From the NCBI RefSeq assembly GCF_002113025.1, contig NZ_NEJH01000004.1, forward strand, positions 124,001-188,000: a DNA stretch of 64,000 nt, given 5' to 3'. This document shows positions 54,685 through 63,263 of this stretch, piece by piece (position 1 is the stretch's first letter; every line of letters begins with the position of its first letter). Made by a program: the position numbers and the translations under genes. The DNA is from Pseudomonas sp. B28(2017) (GTDB lineage: Bacteria > Pseudomonadota > Gammaproteobacteria > Pseudomonadales > Pseudomonadaceae). The notes under the pieces are model-generated. The model was not told where the DNA came from, searched no databases, and saw nothing but the letters and a program-made list of their open reading frames with translations.

Positions 54685-55386
54685 ATGGCGCTAAACCGCT
54701 TTGGCCTTCTATTTGCCATTTTACTGACGTGCCTTTCAGTAACGTCAGCCTACGCCGATTCGCTTGAAAACGCGCTGGTCAAAGCAGCTCCAGGCGCCGA
54801 CGCCAAAGTGATTGCCCTTGCCGTTCGCGCCACTCAATGCAGCCGCGCCCAGGGTATTGCCCCTGCCCAAAGGCTGGCAGTGATCGATTACTCCCTGCCC
54901 TCGACCGAACAACGCCTGTGGGTCTTCGACCTTAAACGACGCAAGTTGCTGTTTCACGAACTGGTCGCCCATGGCCGCAACAGCGGCGAAAACATGGCGA
55001 CGCTGTTCTCCAACCGCAACGAAAGCCACGCCACCAGCCTCGGCCTGTTCCGCACACAAGAAAGCTACCTCGGCCAGAACGGTTACTCGCTGCGCATGGA
55101 AGGCCTGGAGCCCGGCTTCAACGACAATGCCTATGACCGGGCCATCGTCATTCACGGCGCGCCCTATGTCAGCCCGGTGCTGGCCCGCGCCAACGGCCGG
55201 ATCGGCCGCAGCCTGGGTTGCCCGGCCGTGCGACCGGCGATTGCCCATCGGCTGATCGATTCGATGAAGGACGGGCAATTGTTGTTTTCCTACTACCCGG
55301 ACCAGCGCTGGTTGAAATCGTCTTCCTACATCAATTGCGGCAGCGACACTGTGGCCTCAAGGGAAAAGCCCACTTCACGCCAGTAA
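54685..55386 (+). CDS. Murein L,D-transpeptidase catalytic-domain family protein (YkuD_2)
   Basis: A 233-residue secreted protein with a signal peptide (about 1-24, LLFAILLTCLSVTSAYA). It matches the YkuD_2-type family: LWVFDLKRRKLLFHELVAHG, SNRNESHATSLGLFRTQESY, RAIVIHGAPYVSP and GRSLGCPAVRPAIAHRLID, the last with the likely catalytic Cys. It probably acts on peptidoglycan, as transpeptidase or carboxypeptidase. It is divergent from the YcbB-like gene, so the two may share regulation. Confidence 0.88.
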   Translation: MALNRFGLLFAILLTCLSVTSAYADSLENALVKAAPGADAKVIALAVRATQCSRAQGIAPAQRLAVIDYSLPSTEQRLWVFDLKRRKLLFHELVAHGRNSGENMATLFSNRNESHATSLGLFRTQESYLGQNGYSLRMEGLEPGFNDNAYDRAIVIHGAPYVSPVLARANGRIGRSLGCPAVRPAIAHRLIDSMKDGQLLFSYYPDQRWLKSSSYINCGSDTVASREKPTSRQ

Positions 55387-55397
55387 GCCCCCCAACC

Positions 55398-55412
55398 TGT
55401 CAAAACTGTAAT
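55398..55412. promoter_or_regulatory. Candidate copper-responsive box upstream of copA
   Basis: TGTCA-AAAC-TGTAAT lies 80 bases before copA. Copper-responsive CopR sites in pseudomonads contain related TGTCA/TGTAA half-sites, but the orientation here is a direct rather than inverted repeat, so this is tentative. No copRS genes follow within the window. Confidence 0.3.
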
Positions 55413-55491
55413 CCCCGCCTCAGCCTGCTGAAAGGCACCGCCCGCTAGCCTCGTCGACAAGTTCAACAGGCTGACGGGCGGAACACACGGC

Positions 55492-57198
55492 ATGCACTCC
55501 CACACTTCAAGACGCACCTTCGTCAAAGGGCTGGCCATCGGCGGGCTCTTCGGCGGCCTCGGGTTATGGCGCACGCCGGTCTGGGCGCTCAGCAGTCCAG
55601 GCGAACCGCAGGTGTTGGCCGGTAACGATTTCGACCTGTTCATCGGCGAATCCCCGGTCAACTTCACCGGGCACCCACGCACCGCAATGACCATCAACGG
55701 CGGCATTCCCGGCCCGCTACTGCGCTGGCGTGAAGGCGATACGGTGACGCTGCGGGTGCGCAACAGGCTCAAGGACAGCACGTCCATTCACTGGCACGGC
55801 ATCCTGCTACCGGCCAACATGGACGGCGTGCCGGGGCTGAGCTTCAAGGGTATCGAGCCGGGCGGCCTGTACGTCTACCAGTTCACCGTACGGCAGAACG
55901 GTACCTACTGGTATCACAGCCATTCGGGGTTTCAGGAGCAATCCGGCGTCTACGGCCCGCTGGTGATCGACGCCAAGGACCCGGAGCCGTTCCAGTACGA
56001 CCGCGACTACGTGGTGATGCTCAGCGACTGGACCGACGAAGACCCGGTCGGCCTGATGAAGACCCTGAAAAAACAGTCCGATTACTACAACTTCAACAAA
56101 CGCACCGTGGGCGACTTCATCCACGACGTCAGCGAAAAAGGCTGGGGGCCGACCGTCGCCGATCGCAAAATGTGGGCCGATATGAAGATGAACCCCACCG
56201 ACCTGGCGGACGTCGGCGGCGCCACTTACACCTACCTGTTGAACGGCCAGGCACCGGATTCAAACTGGACCGGGGTGTTCCGCCCGGGGGAAAAGCTGCG
56301 GCTGCGCTTCATCAACGGCTCGGCCATGACCTACTTCGACGTACGCATCCCCGGCCTGAAAATGACCGTGGTCGCCGCCGATGGCCTGCACGTCAAACCG
56401 GTGAGCGTCGACGAGTTTCGCATTGCCGTGGCGGAAACCTTCGACGTCATCGTCGAGCCGACCGAAGCGGCCTACGCCCTGTTCGCCCAGGCGATGGATC
56501 GCACCGGATACGCACGTGGCACCCTGGCGGTGAAGACAGGGCTGGTTGCGCCGCTGCCGCCACTGGACCCGCGCCCACTGGTGAGCATGGATGACATGGG
56601 CATGGGCGGCATGGACCACGGCAGCATGGCGGGCATGGATCACAGCAACATGGCCATGGGCGACATGCCCGGCATGCAGGCCCACCCGGCCTCGGAAACC
56701 GACAACCCGCTGGTGGACATGCAAGCCATGTCCACCTCGCCGAAACTCGACGACCCCGGCATGGGCCTGCGCAACAACGGTCGTCGCGTGCTCACCTATT
56801 CCGACCTGCGCAGCACCTTCGAAGACCCCGACGGCCGCGAGCCCGGCCGCACCCTGGAACTGCACCTGACCGGGCACATGGAAAAGTTCGCCTGGTCGTT
56901 CAACGGCGTGAAGTTTTCCGATGCAGAGCCCCTGCGCCTCAAGTACGGCGAGCGGCTGCGGATCGTGCTGGTCAACGACACGATGATGATGCACCCCATC
57001 CACCTGCACGGCCTGTGGAGCGACCTCGAAGACGAGAACGGCCAGTTCATGGTGCGCAAACACACCATCGACATGCCACCGGGCTCCCGGCGCAGCTATC
57101 GGGTCACCGCCGATGCGCTCGGCCGCTGGGCCTATCACTGCCACCTCCTGTACCACATGGAAATGGGCATGTTCCGTGAAGTTCGCGTGGAAGAATGA
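55492..57198 (+). CDS. copA: Copper resistance multicopper oxidase CopA
   Basis: A 568-residue periplasmic multicopper oxidase exported folded by the Tat system (twin Arg7-Arg8 in SRRTFVKG). Copper ligands are seen in [20 protein letters not shown] and the C-terminal [13 protein letters not shown], the T1/T2/T3 cluster. A Met/His-rich insertion at about residues 365-405 ([14 protein letters not shown] and [14 protein letters not shown]) is typical of CopA/PcoA and binds extra copper. It oxidises or sequesters periplasmic Cu(I). It is the first gene of copABCD, ten bases ahead of copB. Confidence 0.96.
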   Translation: MHSHTSRRTFVKGLAIGGLFGGLGLWRTPVWALSSPGEPQVLAGNDFDLFIGESPVNFTGHPRTAMTINGGIPGPLLRWREGDTVTLRVRNRLKDSTSIHWHGILLPANMDGVPGLSFKGIEPGGLYVYQFTVRQNGTYWYHSHSGFQEQSGVYGPLVIDAKDPEPFQYDRDYVVMLSDWTDEDPVGLMKTLKKQSDYYNFNKRTVGDFIHDVSEKGWGPTVADRKMWADMKMNPTDLADVGGATYTYLLNGQAPDSNWTGVFRPGEKLRLRFINGSAMTYFDVRIPGLKMTVVAADGLHVKPVSVDEFRIAVAETFDVIVEPTEAAYALFAQAMDRTGYARGTLAVKTGLVAPLPPLDPRPLVSMDDMGMGGMDHGSMAGMDHSNMAMGDMPGMQAHPASETDNPLVDMQAMSTSPKLDDPGMGLRNNGRRVLTYSDLRSTFEDPDGREPGRTLELHLTGHMEKFAWSFNGVKFSDAEPLRLKYGERLRIVLVNDTMMMHPIHLHGLWSDLEDENGQFMVRKHTIDMPPGSRRSYRVTADALGRWAYHCHLLYHMEMGMFREVRVEE

Positions 57199-57208
57199 GG
57201 CGCACCCA

Positions 57209-58111
57209 ATGATTCGATTCACCCCGGTTTTTTTCGCACTCGTGACCTCGACGGCGATGGCCGCCAGCGATGACATGCAAGGCATGGATCACAGCCAGAT
57301 GAACCACGGCCAGATGCAAGACATGGATCATAGCCAGATGGACCACGGTCAGATGCAGAGCATGGACGAGGGCCAGATGCAGCCCGCCGCCCCCAGCGAA
57401 AGCCGCACGCCGATCCCGGTGCTGACCGATGCCGATCGCGCTGCGGTGTATGTCGATCCCGCCGGTCACCATGTGCACGACAACACACTCAATTCGTTTT
57501 TCCTCGCCGACAAACTGGAATGGCAGGACGCCGATAACGGCAGCACCCTGGCCTGGGATTTCTCGGGTTGGGTCGGTGGCGACATCGATCGTCTGTGGCT
57601 GCGCTCCGAAGGCGAGCGCACCAACGGCGTGACCGAGGACGCGGAAATCCAGGCCCTGTGGGGCCACGCCATTTCCCCGTGGTGGGACGTCGTCAGCGGC
57701 GTGCGCCAGGACTTCAAACCCGGCGCCCCGCAAACCTGGGCCGCGCTCGGCGTGCAAGGCATGGCGCTGTACAACTTCGAGGCCCAAGCCACAGCCTTCA
57801 TCGGCGAAGGCGGCCAGAGCGCCGTGCGGCTGGAAGGCGACTACGACATCCTGCTGACCAATCGGCTGATCCTGCAGCCGACCGTCGAACTCAACGCCTA
57901 CGGCAAAAACGATCCGCAACGGGGCATCGGTGCGGGGCTGTCCAACACCGAAGCCGGTCTGCGCCTGCGCTACGAAATCCGCCGGGAAATCGCGCCCTAC
58001 CTCGGCGTGACCTGGAACCGCACCTACGGCAACACCGCCGAATTTGCCAACGACGAAGGCGAGGACCGCAGCGAAGCACGCCTGGTGCTCGGTATTCGGC
58101 TGTGGTTCTGA
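57209..58111 (+). CDS. copB: Copper resistance outer-membrane protein CopB
   Basis: A 300-residue outer-membrane protein with a signal peptide (about 1-19, ending AMA). A Met/His-rich segment (about 22-60) is made of repeats of the unit MDHSQM(N/D)HGQMQ, likely a copper-binding tether. The rest is a beta-barrel (PF05275): [34 protein letters not shown] and the terminal LVLGIRLWF, whose final Phe suits barrel insertion. The ATG at 57209 gives the signal peptide; the frame open further upstream lies within copA. Confidence 0.94.
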   Translation: MIRFTPVFFALVTSTAMAASDDMQGMDHSQMNHGQMQDMDHSQMDHGQMQSMDEGQMQPAAPSESRTPIPVLTDADRAAVYVDPAGHHVHDNTLNSFFLADKLEWQDADNGSTLAWDFSGWVGGDIDRLWLRSEGERTNGVTEDAEIQALWGHAISPWWDVVSGVRQDFKPGAPQTWAALGVQGMALYNFEAQATAFIGEGGQSAVRLEGDYDILLTNRLILQPTVELNAYGKNDPQRGIGAGLSNTEAGLRLRYEIRREIAPYLGVTWNRTYGNTAEFANDEGEDRSEARLVLGIRLWF

Positions 58112-58163
58112 ACAGATTCACCTCAAACCAACAACAACCGCTTCAAGCGGTAAAGGACCTTGC

Positions 58164-58547
58164 ATGCGCCTCATCAAACCCACCGCCGTCGTCATCGCGC
58201 TGTTCACCGGCCTGCTCATGAGCACTCTCGCTCAAGCCCATCCCAAACTACTCTCTTCCACCCCGGCGGAAGGCGTAGAAGGCGCAGCACCCGACAAGAT
58301 CGAACTGCACTTCTCCGAAAACCTCGTCACCCAGTTTTCCGGCGCCAAACTGCTGATGACCGAAATGTCCGGCATGGCCCACGCCCCGATGCCGGTCAAG
58401 GCCAAAGTCAGCGGTGGCAGTGATCCGAAGACCATGTTCATTTTGCCGACAGCGCCCTTGACTGCCGGCACTTACAAGGTCGAATGGCGCGCGGTGTCGT
58501 CGGACACCCACCCGATCACCGGCAATGTCACCTTCAAAGTGAAATGA
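58164..58547 (+). CDS. copC: Periplasmic copper-binding protein CopC
   Basis: A 127-residue periplasmic copper chaperone. The signal peptide ends TLAQA and the mature protein begins HPKLLSSTPAEGVEGAAPDK, where His26 is the first Cu(II) ligand. A Met-containing loop (LLMTEMSGMAHAPMP) and YKVEWRAVSSDTHPITGNVT with the His-Pro motif complete the cupredoxin-like family pattern. It passes copper to CopD in the membrane. It lies 52 bases after copB and three bases before copD. Confidence 0.94.
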   Translation: MRLIKPTAVVIALFTGLLMSTLAQAHPKLLSSTPAEGVEGAAPDKIELHFSENLVTQFSGAKLLMTEMSGMAHAPMPVKAKVSGGSDPKTMFILPTAPLTAGTYKVEWRAVSSDTHPITGNVTFKVK

Positions 58548-58550
58548 TCG

Positions 58551-59474
58551 ATGAGCGACTCGGCCAACGTCGTGCTGCGGTTTGTGTTGTACATGGATTT
58601 GATGCTGTTGTTTGGTGTGGCACTGTTCGGGCTCTACAGCTTCAAAGGACAGGAACGGCTATCCGGGACGGTGCTGCCCTTTCGCCGATTGTTGACGGCA
58701 ACGGCCGTGCTCGGCGCGCTGCTGTCCGTCGCCGGCATGGTGCTGATGGTCCGCGCCATGAGCGGCGAATCAGACGTTACCGAGTTGCGCCCTCACCTGG
58801 AAATGATGCTGCTGGAGACAGACGTCGGGTTGGCCTGGGGCGTGCGGATGATTGCATTAGCGGTCGCGGGAATGGCGTTGATGCTCAACCCGCGCGCCCC
58901 CGGCATCAGCCTGGTGATCGCTGCTACAGCCGGCGGCATCGCCCTCACCAGCCTGGCCTGGAGCGGGCATGGTGCCATGGACGAAGGCAGTCGCCGTTTC
59001 TGGCACTTTACAGCGGACATCCTGCACCTGTTGGTGGCGGGTGCCTGGCTCGGCGCGTTGCTGGCGTTTGCGTTGATGGCGCAACCCCGGGCCCTGCAAA
59101 CCGAAGCACACATACGGTTGCTGGTTCGCGCAGTCAGGCGATTTGAGCTTGTCGGTGCGCTGATCGTTGTGATCATCACCGTGACGGGCGTGGTGAACTA
59201 CCTGTTCATCGTCGGACCGAAGCTCGATGAGGTTTTACTCAGCCACTACGGAATTTTGCTGGCGATCAAAGTGCTGCTGTTTGCCGGGATGCTGGTGCTG
59301 GCGGCATTGAACCGCTTTCATCTTGGGCCCTTGCTGGAGCGGTCGTTGCGAGAGGGCCAATATCGCGTGGCAGCCCACGCACTTCGGCGCAGTGTGGTGG
59401 TGGAAATGGCCGCGGCGCTATTGATTGTGGGGTTAGTGGCGTGGCTGGGGACGTTGAGCCCGGAGGTGGAATGA
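58551..59474 (+). CDS. copD: Copper resistance inner-membrane protein CopD
   Basis: A 307-residue membrane protein with about eight segments. It contains the CopD-domain strings ITSLAWSGHGAMDEGSRRFW-like LTSLAWSGHGAMDEG, FWHFTADILHLLVAGAWLGA (His residues probably contacting copper) and GVVNYLFIVGPKLDEVLLSH followed by YGILLAIKVLLFAGM. CopD works with CopC in moving copper into the cytosol. It is the last gene of copABCD and is followed by an imperfect hairpin. Confidence 0.92.
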   Translation: MSDSANVVLRFVLYMDLMLLFGVALFGLYSFKGQERLSGTVLPFRRLLTATAVLGALLSVAGMVLMVRAMSGESDVTELRPHLEMMLLETDVGLAWGVRMIALAVAGMALMLNPRAPGISLVIAATAGGIALTSLAWSGHGAMDEGSRRFWHFTADILHLLVAGAWLGALLAFALMAQPRALQTEAHIRLLVRAVRRFELVGALIVVIITVTGVVNYLFIVGPKLDEVLLSHYGILLAIKVLLFAGMLVLAALNRFHLGPLLERSLREGQYRVAAHALRRSVVVEMAAALLIVGLVAWLGTLSPEVE

Positions 59475-59484
59475 GCCATCTTCA

Positions 59485-59533
59485 GGGGGGAGTAGATTTT
59501 TCACACCGGTGAAAGTTTCACTACACTCCCCCC
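59485..59533. terminator. Imperfect hairpin after copD
   Basis: GGGGGGAGTAG (59485-59495) can pair imperfectly with CTACACTCCCCCC (59521-59533), with TTCAC-ACC-GGTGAA inside. There is no T-tract, so it is a weak terminator candidate or an operator of the next gene. Confidence 0.4.
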
Positions 59534-59567
59534 TTCAAAACCACTCCAGCACAAAAGTCCGATAACA

Positions 59568-60353
59568 ATGACGAAAATCAAAAGAGCAATGATGCTCGGC
59601 GGCTTGCTCGCACTCTCCCTTGGCGCCCAGGCAGAACCTTCGCATCTGGACAGCGTCATGCAACAGGGGCAACTGCGCGTTTGCACCACCGGCGACTACA
59701 AGCCCTACACCTTCAAAGCCGAGGACGGCGAGTATTCCGGTATCGACATCGCCATGGCCCGCACCCTGGCTGAAAGCCTTGGCGTCAAGGTCGAATGGGT
59801 GCCCACCACCTGGAAAACCCTGATGCCCGACATGCTCGCCGGCAAGTGCGACATCGCCATGGGCGGCATCTCGGTCACCCTGGAACGGCAGAAAAAAGCC
59901 TTCTTCAGCACCACCCTGGACGTCGATGGCAAAATCCCGCTGGTGCGCTGCGAAGACCAGGCGCTGTACCAGACCGTCGACCAGATCAACCAGCCCTCGG
60001 TTCGCCTGGTCGAACCTGCCGGCGGCACCAACGAAGCGTTCGTCCACGCCTTCCTGCCCCAGGCGCAGCTGCAGTTGCGCGACAACATCAGCATTTTTCA
60101 GGAACTGCTGGATAAAAAAGCCGACGTGATGATCACCGATGCATCGGAGGCGCTGTATCAGCAGAAGCTCAAACCGGGCCTATGCGCAGTCAACCCGACG
60201 CACTACATGCAATACGGCGAAAAAGCCTACCTGCTGCCCCGGGACGACATCACCTGGAAACAGTACGTCGACCAGTGGCTGCACCTGGCCAAGGCGACAG
60301 GCAATTACCAGAAGATTCTGCGGCAGTGGTTGGCGGTGCCCGGCGCGAAATAA
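59568..60353 (+). CDS. pheC: Periplasmic cyclohexadienyl dehydratase-like / solute-binding family 3 protein
   Basis: A 261-residue secreted protein (signal peptide about 1-22, ending AQA). It is a family 3 substrate-binding fold: GQLRVCTTGDYKPYTFKAED, CDIAMGGISVTLERQKKAFF, EPAGGTNEAFVHAFLPQAQL, LDKKADVMITDASEALYQQK and EKAYLLPRDDITWKQYVDQW. TTGDYKP, GISVTLERQ, GGTNE and KADVMITDA-E closely match P. aeruginosa PheC as I recall it, which converts prephenate and arogenate in the periplasm. Without transporter genes beside it, PheC is more likely than an ABC binding protein, though the latter cannot be excluded. Confidence 0.78.
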   Translation: MTKIKRAMMLGGLLALSLGAQAEPSHLDSVMQQGQLRVCTTGDYKPYTFKAEDGEYSGIDIAMARTLAESLGVKVEWVPTTWKTLMPDMLAGKCDIAMGGISVTLERQKKAFFSTTLDVDGKIPLVRCEDQALYQTVDQINQPSVRLVEPAGGTNEAFVHAFLPQAQLQLRDNISIFQELLDKKADVMITDASEALYQQKLKPGLCAVNPTHYMQYGEKAYLLPRDDITWKQYVDQWLHLAKATGNYQKILRQWLAVPGAK

Positions 60354-60378
60354 CGGATCGTTCTTTCCCGAACAAAAA

Positions 60379-60404
60379 AGGGCGCTCCCAGAGGAGCGCC
60401 CTTC
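60379..60404. terminator. Bidirectional terminator pheC / lipoprotein gene
   Basis: AAGGGCGCTCC-CAGA-GGAGCGCCCTT, with A's before and T-rich sequence after, lies between the convergent pheC-like and lipoprotein genes. Confidence 0.9.
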
Positions 60405-60422
60405 TTCATTGCGGTTCGCGTA

Positions 60423-60644
60423 TCAGTCGTCGTGCAGCAAACCCGAGCCGTATTCGCCGAAGCTATTGCCGAGCGCACTGCCATGAAAATTCATCTTGCC
60501 GGGGTTGCTGCTGGTGGGCCCCGGACCAAAGCCGGCTGGCTGCACGGAGTCGATTGCATAATCGCTATGGGAGCTCACACCCGAACAGGCGCTCAACAAC
60601 AAGGCACCGGCGATCAGCCAGACTTTGACGAGGTTTGCGATCAT
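60423..60644 (-). CDS. Small putative lipoprotein
   Basis: A 73-residue protein with a lipoprotein signal peptide and lipobox LLSAC (Cys at about residue 20). The mature part is 53 residues rich in Gly, Ser and Pro (VQPAGFGPGPTSSNPGKMNF). The start follows AAGGAA. The family is unknown to me. Membrane anchoring is likely; outer-membrane sorting is suggested by Ser at the +2 position. Confidence 0.75.
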   Translation of the reverse strand: MIANLVKVWLIAGALLLSACSGVSSHSDYAIDSVQPAGFGPGPTSSNPGKMNFHGSALGNSFGEYGSGLLHDD

Positions 60645-60855
60645 TTTTTTGTTCCTTTGGGTTGAGGCGCGGGGGGATGTGACCTTTGACGGTCATCCTA
60701 TGCCTCGTCTGTGCCGGGCAACATGAAACTTTGGGGGGTGACAGCGTTGGTTCAGGTTGCACCTGTACTTTGGCGTATCCCGACTCCCCCAAACCCCACA
60801 AGCCCCATTCCTGATAAACTTCCCTCCTCCCAGCCTCACCGATTCCAGATCCCCC

Positions 60856-61851
60856 ATGTCCGTAACCACCGCCACACCCGCCCCGCTTTCCCGCCGTTTC
60901 TCCGTTGCGCCGATGATGGATTGGACCGACCGCCACTGCCGCTTCTTCCTGCGCCTGTTGTCGAAAAACGCCCTGCTCTACACCGAAATGGTCACCACCG
61001 GGGCCCTGCTCAACGGCGATCACGAGCGTTTCCTGCGGCACGACGAGGCCGAGCATCCACTGGCGTTGCAGCTGGGCGGTAGCGTGCCGCTGGACCTGGC
61101 CGCGTGTGCGCGCATGGCGCAGGAGCATGGTTACGACGAGGTGAACCTGAATGTCGGCTGCCCGAGCGATCGGGTGCAGAACAATATGATCGGCGCGTGC
61201 CTGATGGGGCATCCGCAGTTGGTGGCCGATTGTGTGAAGGCGATGCGTGATGCGGTGTCGATTCCCGTGACGGTCAAGCACCGGATCGGGATCAACGGGC
61301 GGGACAGTTACGAAGAGCTATGTGATTTCGTCGGCACGGTGCGGGATGCCGGGTGCACCAGCTTTACCGTGCATGCGCGGATTGCGATCCTGGAAGGGTT
61401 GTCGCCCAAGGAAAACCGCGACATTCCACCTCTGCGTTATGACGTGGCGGCGCAGTTGAAGGCAGACTTTCCGGAGCTGGAGATCATTCTCAACGGCGGC
61501 ATCAAGTCCCTGGAAGCCTGCCACGAGCATTTGCAGACCTTCGACGGCGTGATGCTTGGCCGCGAGGCGTATCACAACCCTTATGTGATGGCTGAGGTGG
61601 ATCAACAGCTGTTTGGCAGCACGGCACCGGTAATCAGCCGCGCCGAGGCGCTGGCGCAGTTGCGGCCTTATATTGCGGCGCATATCGATGCCGGTGGTTC
61701 GATGCACCACATTACCCGACATGTACTGGGCCTGGGCACCGGGTTCCCGGGGGCGCGCAAGTTCCGGCAGTTATTGTCGGTGGATATTCACAAGGCCAAA
61801 GAGCCCTTGGCTTTGCTGGATCAAGCGGCGGAGCTGCTTGAGGGGCGTTAA
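60856..61851 (+). CDS. dusA: tRNA-dihydrouridine(20/20a) synthase
   Basis: A 331-residue FMN enzyme reducing U20/U20a of tRNA. It contains RRFSVAPMMDWTDRHCRFFL, the DusA-type start, LYTEMVTTGALLNGD, and the active-site NLNVGCPSDRVQNNMIGACL with Cys102. Later come VKHRIGINGRDSYEELCDFV, INGGI-type ILNGGIKSLEA and MLGREAYHNPYVMAEVD. The ATG at 60856 matches the family N-terminus; earlier in-frame starts do not. It is convergent with uppP. Confidence 0.95.
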   Translation: MSVTTATPAPLSRRFSVAPMMDWTDRHCRFFLRLLSKNALLYTEMVTTGALLNGDHERFLRHDEAEHPLALQLGGSVPLDLAACARMAQEHGYDEVNLNVGCPSDRVQNNMIGACLMGHPQLVADCVKAMRDAVSIPVTVKHRIGINGRDSYEELCDFVGTVRDAGCTSFTVHARIAILEGLSPKENRDIPPLRYDVAAQLKADFPELEIILNGGIKSLEACHEHLQTFDGVMLGREAYHNPYVMAEVDQQLFGSTAPVISRAEALAQLRPYIAAHIDAGGSMHHITRHVLGLGTGFPGARKFRQLLSVDIHKAKEPLALLDQAAELLEGR

Positions 61852-61870
61852 CGGTTAGCCGCGCCCTGCG

Positions 61871-61898
61871 ACCAGGCTGCATGCCCTGCATGCCTGGT
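61871..61898. terminator. Hairpin between dusA and uppP
   Basis: ACCAGGC and GCCTGGT arms with TGCAT repeats inside form a stem between the two convergent stops. A T-tract is lacking, so termination is only possible. Confidence 0.4.
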
Positions 61899-61905
61899 GC
61901 AAATC

Positions 61906-62739
61906 TCAGAGCGCTGCAGCCCCGCTCCAGTCAACCCAACCGAATACCCACGTTGCCAGAATCAGCAAACCGAATCCGATCCGGTACCAGGCGAATACGG
62001 CGTAACTGTGGCTGGCAATGAACTTGAGCAAACCACGTACGGCGATCATGGCGAAAATGAACGCCGTGACGAACCCCAGCGCAAATACTGGCAGGTCGCT
62101 GGCCTGGAACAGATCCCGGTACTTATAGCCTGAATACACTGCGGCACCGACCATGGTCGGCATCGCCAGAAAGAACGAAAACTCCGTGGCAGCCTTACGC
62201 GACAGACCAAACAGCAACCCACCGATAATGGTCGATCCAGAGCGCGAGGTGCCCGGAATCATCGCCAGGCATTGCGCGAAACCGACCTTGAGGGCGTCAG
62301 TCCAGCGCATATCGTCAACATGGTCGACATACACCACATGTTCCCGCTGCTCGGCCCACAACATGATGATGCCACCTACCACTAATGCCACCGCTACAGT
62401 GATCGGATTAAACAGATACTCATGGATCTTATCGGCAAACAACACCCCCAGGACCACTGCCGGAAGAAAACCGATCAATAGATTCAAGGTGAAACGTTGT
62501 GCATTGCGCTGGGTCGGCAAGCCGGTAACGATCTCGAGAATCTTGCGGCGGAATTCCCAGACAACCGCCAGGATCGCGCCCAACTGAATGATGATGTTAA
62601 AGGCCATGGCTCGCTCGCCACCGAAGCCGAGCAAGTCCGCGGCAACAATCTGGTGCCCTGTACTTGATATAGGCAAAAACTCCGTCAGACCTTCGACCAC
62701 CCCTAAAATCAACACTGTTATGGTTGTCCAAAGATCCAT
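61906..62739 (-). CDS. uppP: Undecaprenyl-diphosphatase
   Basis: A 277-residue inner-membrane enzyme (BacA/UppP) that recycles the C55 lipid carrier for cell-wall synthesis and confers bacitracin tolerance. The two signature motifs are intact: [14 protein letters not shown] at about 16-29 and [10 protein letters not shown] near residues 171-180. About eight membrane segments are evident. The ATG at 62739 follows AGAGGGA; an upstream in-frame start is nine codons longer without family support. It is a single gene. Confidence 0.95.
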   Translation of the reverse strand: MDLWTTITVLILGVVEGLTEFLPISSTGHQIVAADLLGFGGERAMAFNIIIQLGAILAVVWEFRRKILEIVTGLPTQRNAQRFTLNLLIGFLPAVVLGVLFADKIHEYLFNPITVAVALVVGGIIMLWAEQREHVVYVDHVDDMRWTDALKVGFAQCLAMIPGTSRSGSTIIGGLLFGLSRKAATEFSFFLAMPTMVGAAVYSGYKYRDLFQASDLPVFALGFVTAFIFAMIAVRGLLKFIASHSYAVFAWYRIGFGLLILATWVFGWVDWSGAAAL

Positions 62740-63263
62740 CAATTCCCTCTCATCGACAAAGACCAATGCGTCGGCTTCGCTCTAATTCAACGCCAACTCG
62801 AAAGTAAAGCGCATTATGCCGAATAATAAAACTCCATGTTATGAAACGTCCATGACCGACACCACCAACATGAGCGTTATATAACGGTTAATATTGGATG
62901 GTGCCGAGCAAAACAAGAGCAATAACTCGCACTTCAAACAACAAATCCCTGCAGCCTCATGGCACCCATTCAAAAAAAATCAAGTAGCGGGAACTTTAGC
63001 GAGATGCACGGTCGTATTGGTGCGAAAATGCGGGGCGCCGGGACAAAAGATGGCACATTGCTATGCCTTGTGAACTCACGAGATTGCCATCGATGATTAG
63101 GCACCTCGAACCACAGGCGGGCAACCGATCACGTCAGAATCACCGGAGATGTTAAAAAAACGAGACGGCCGCCTGAAAAAACAGTGAAATGTTACCAATT
63201 GTCAGTCACAAACGAGAATTGGTGCTTTAACATTCAAATGCCAGCACCCATCCGAGTCAAAGC
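62740..63263. other. 524-bp AT-rich intergenic region
   Basis: No convincing gene, tRNA or REP is seen. The base composition is lower in GC than the rest of the window. A perfect 12-base palindrome CGTTATATAACG lies at 62875-62886. Promoters for uppP (leftward) and the edge regulator (rightward) must lie here. Confidence 0.6.
63194..63223. promoter_or_regulatory. Inverted repeat upstream of the edge regulator
   Basis: ACCAATT (63194-63200) and AATTGGT (63217-63223) are exact complements 16 bases apart, ending 40 bases before the first ATG of the regulator. A candidate operator by position only. Confidence 0.45.
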
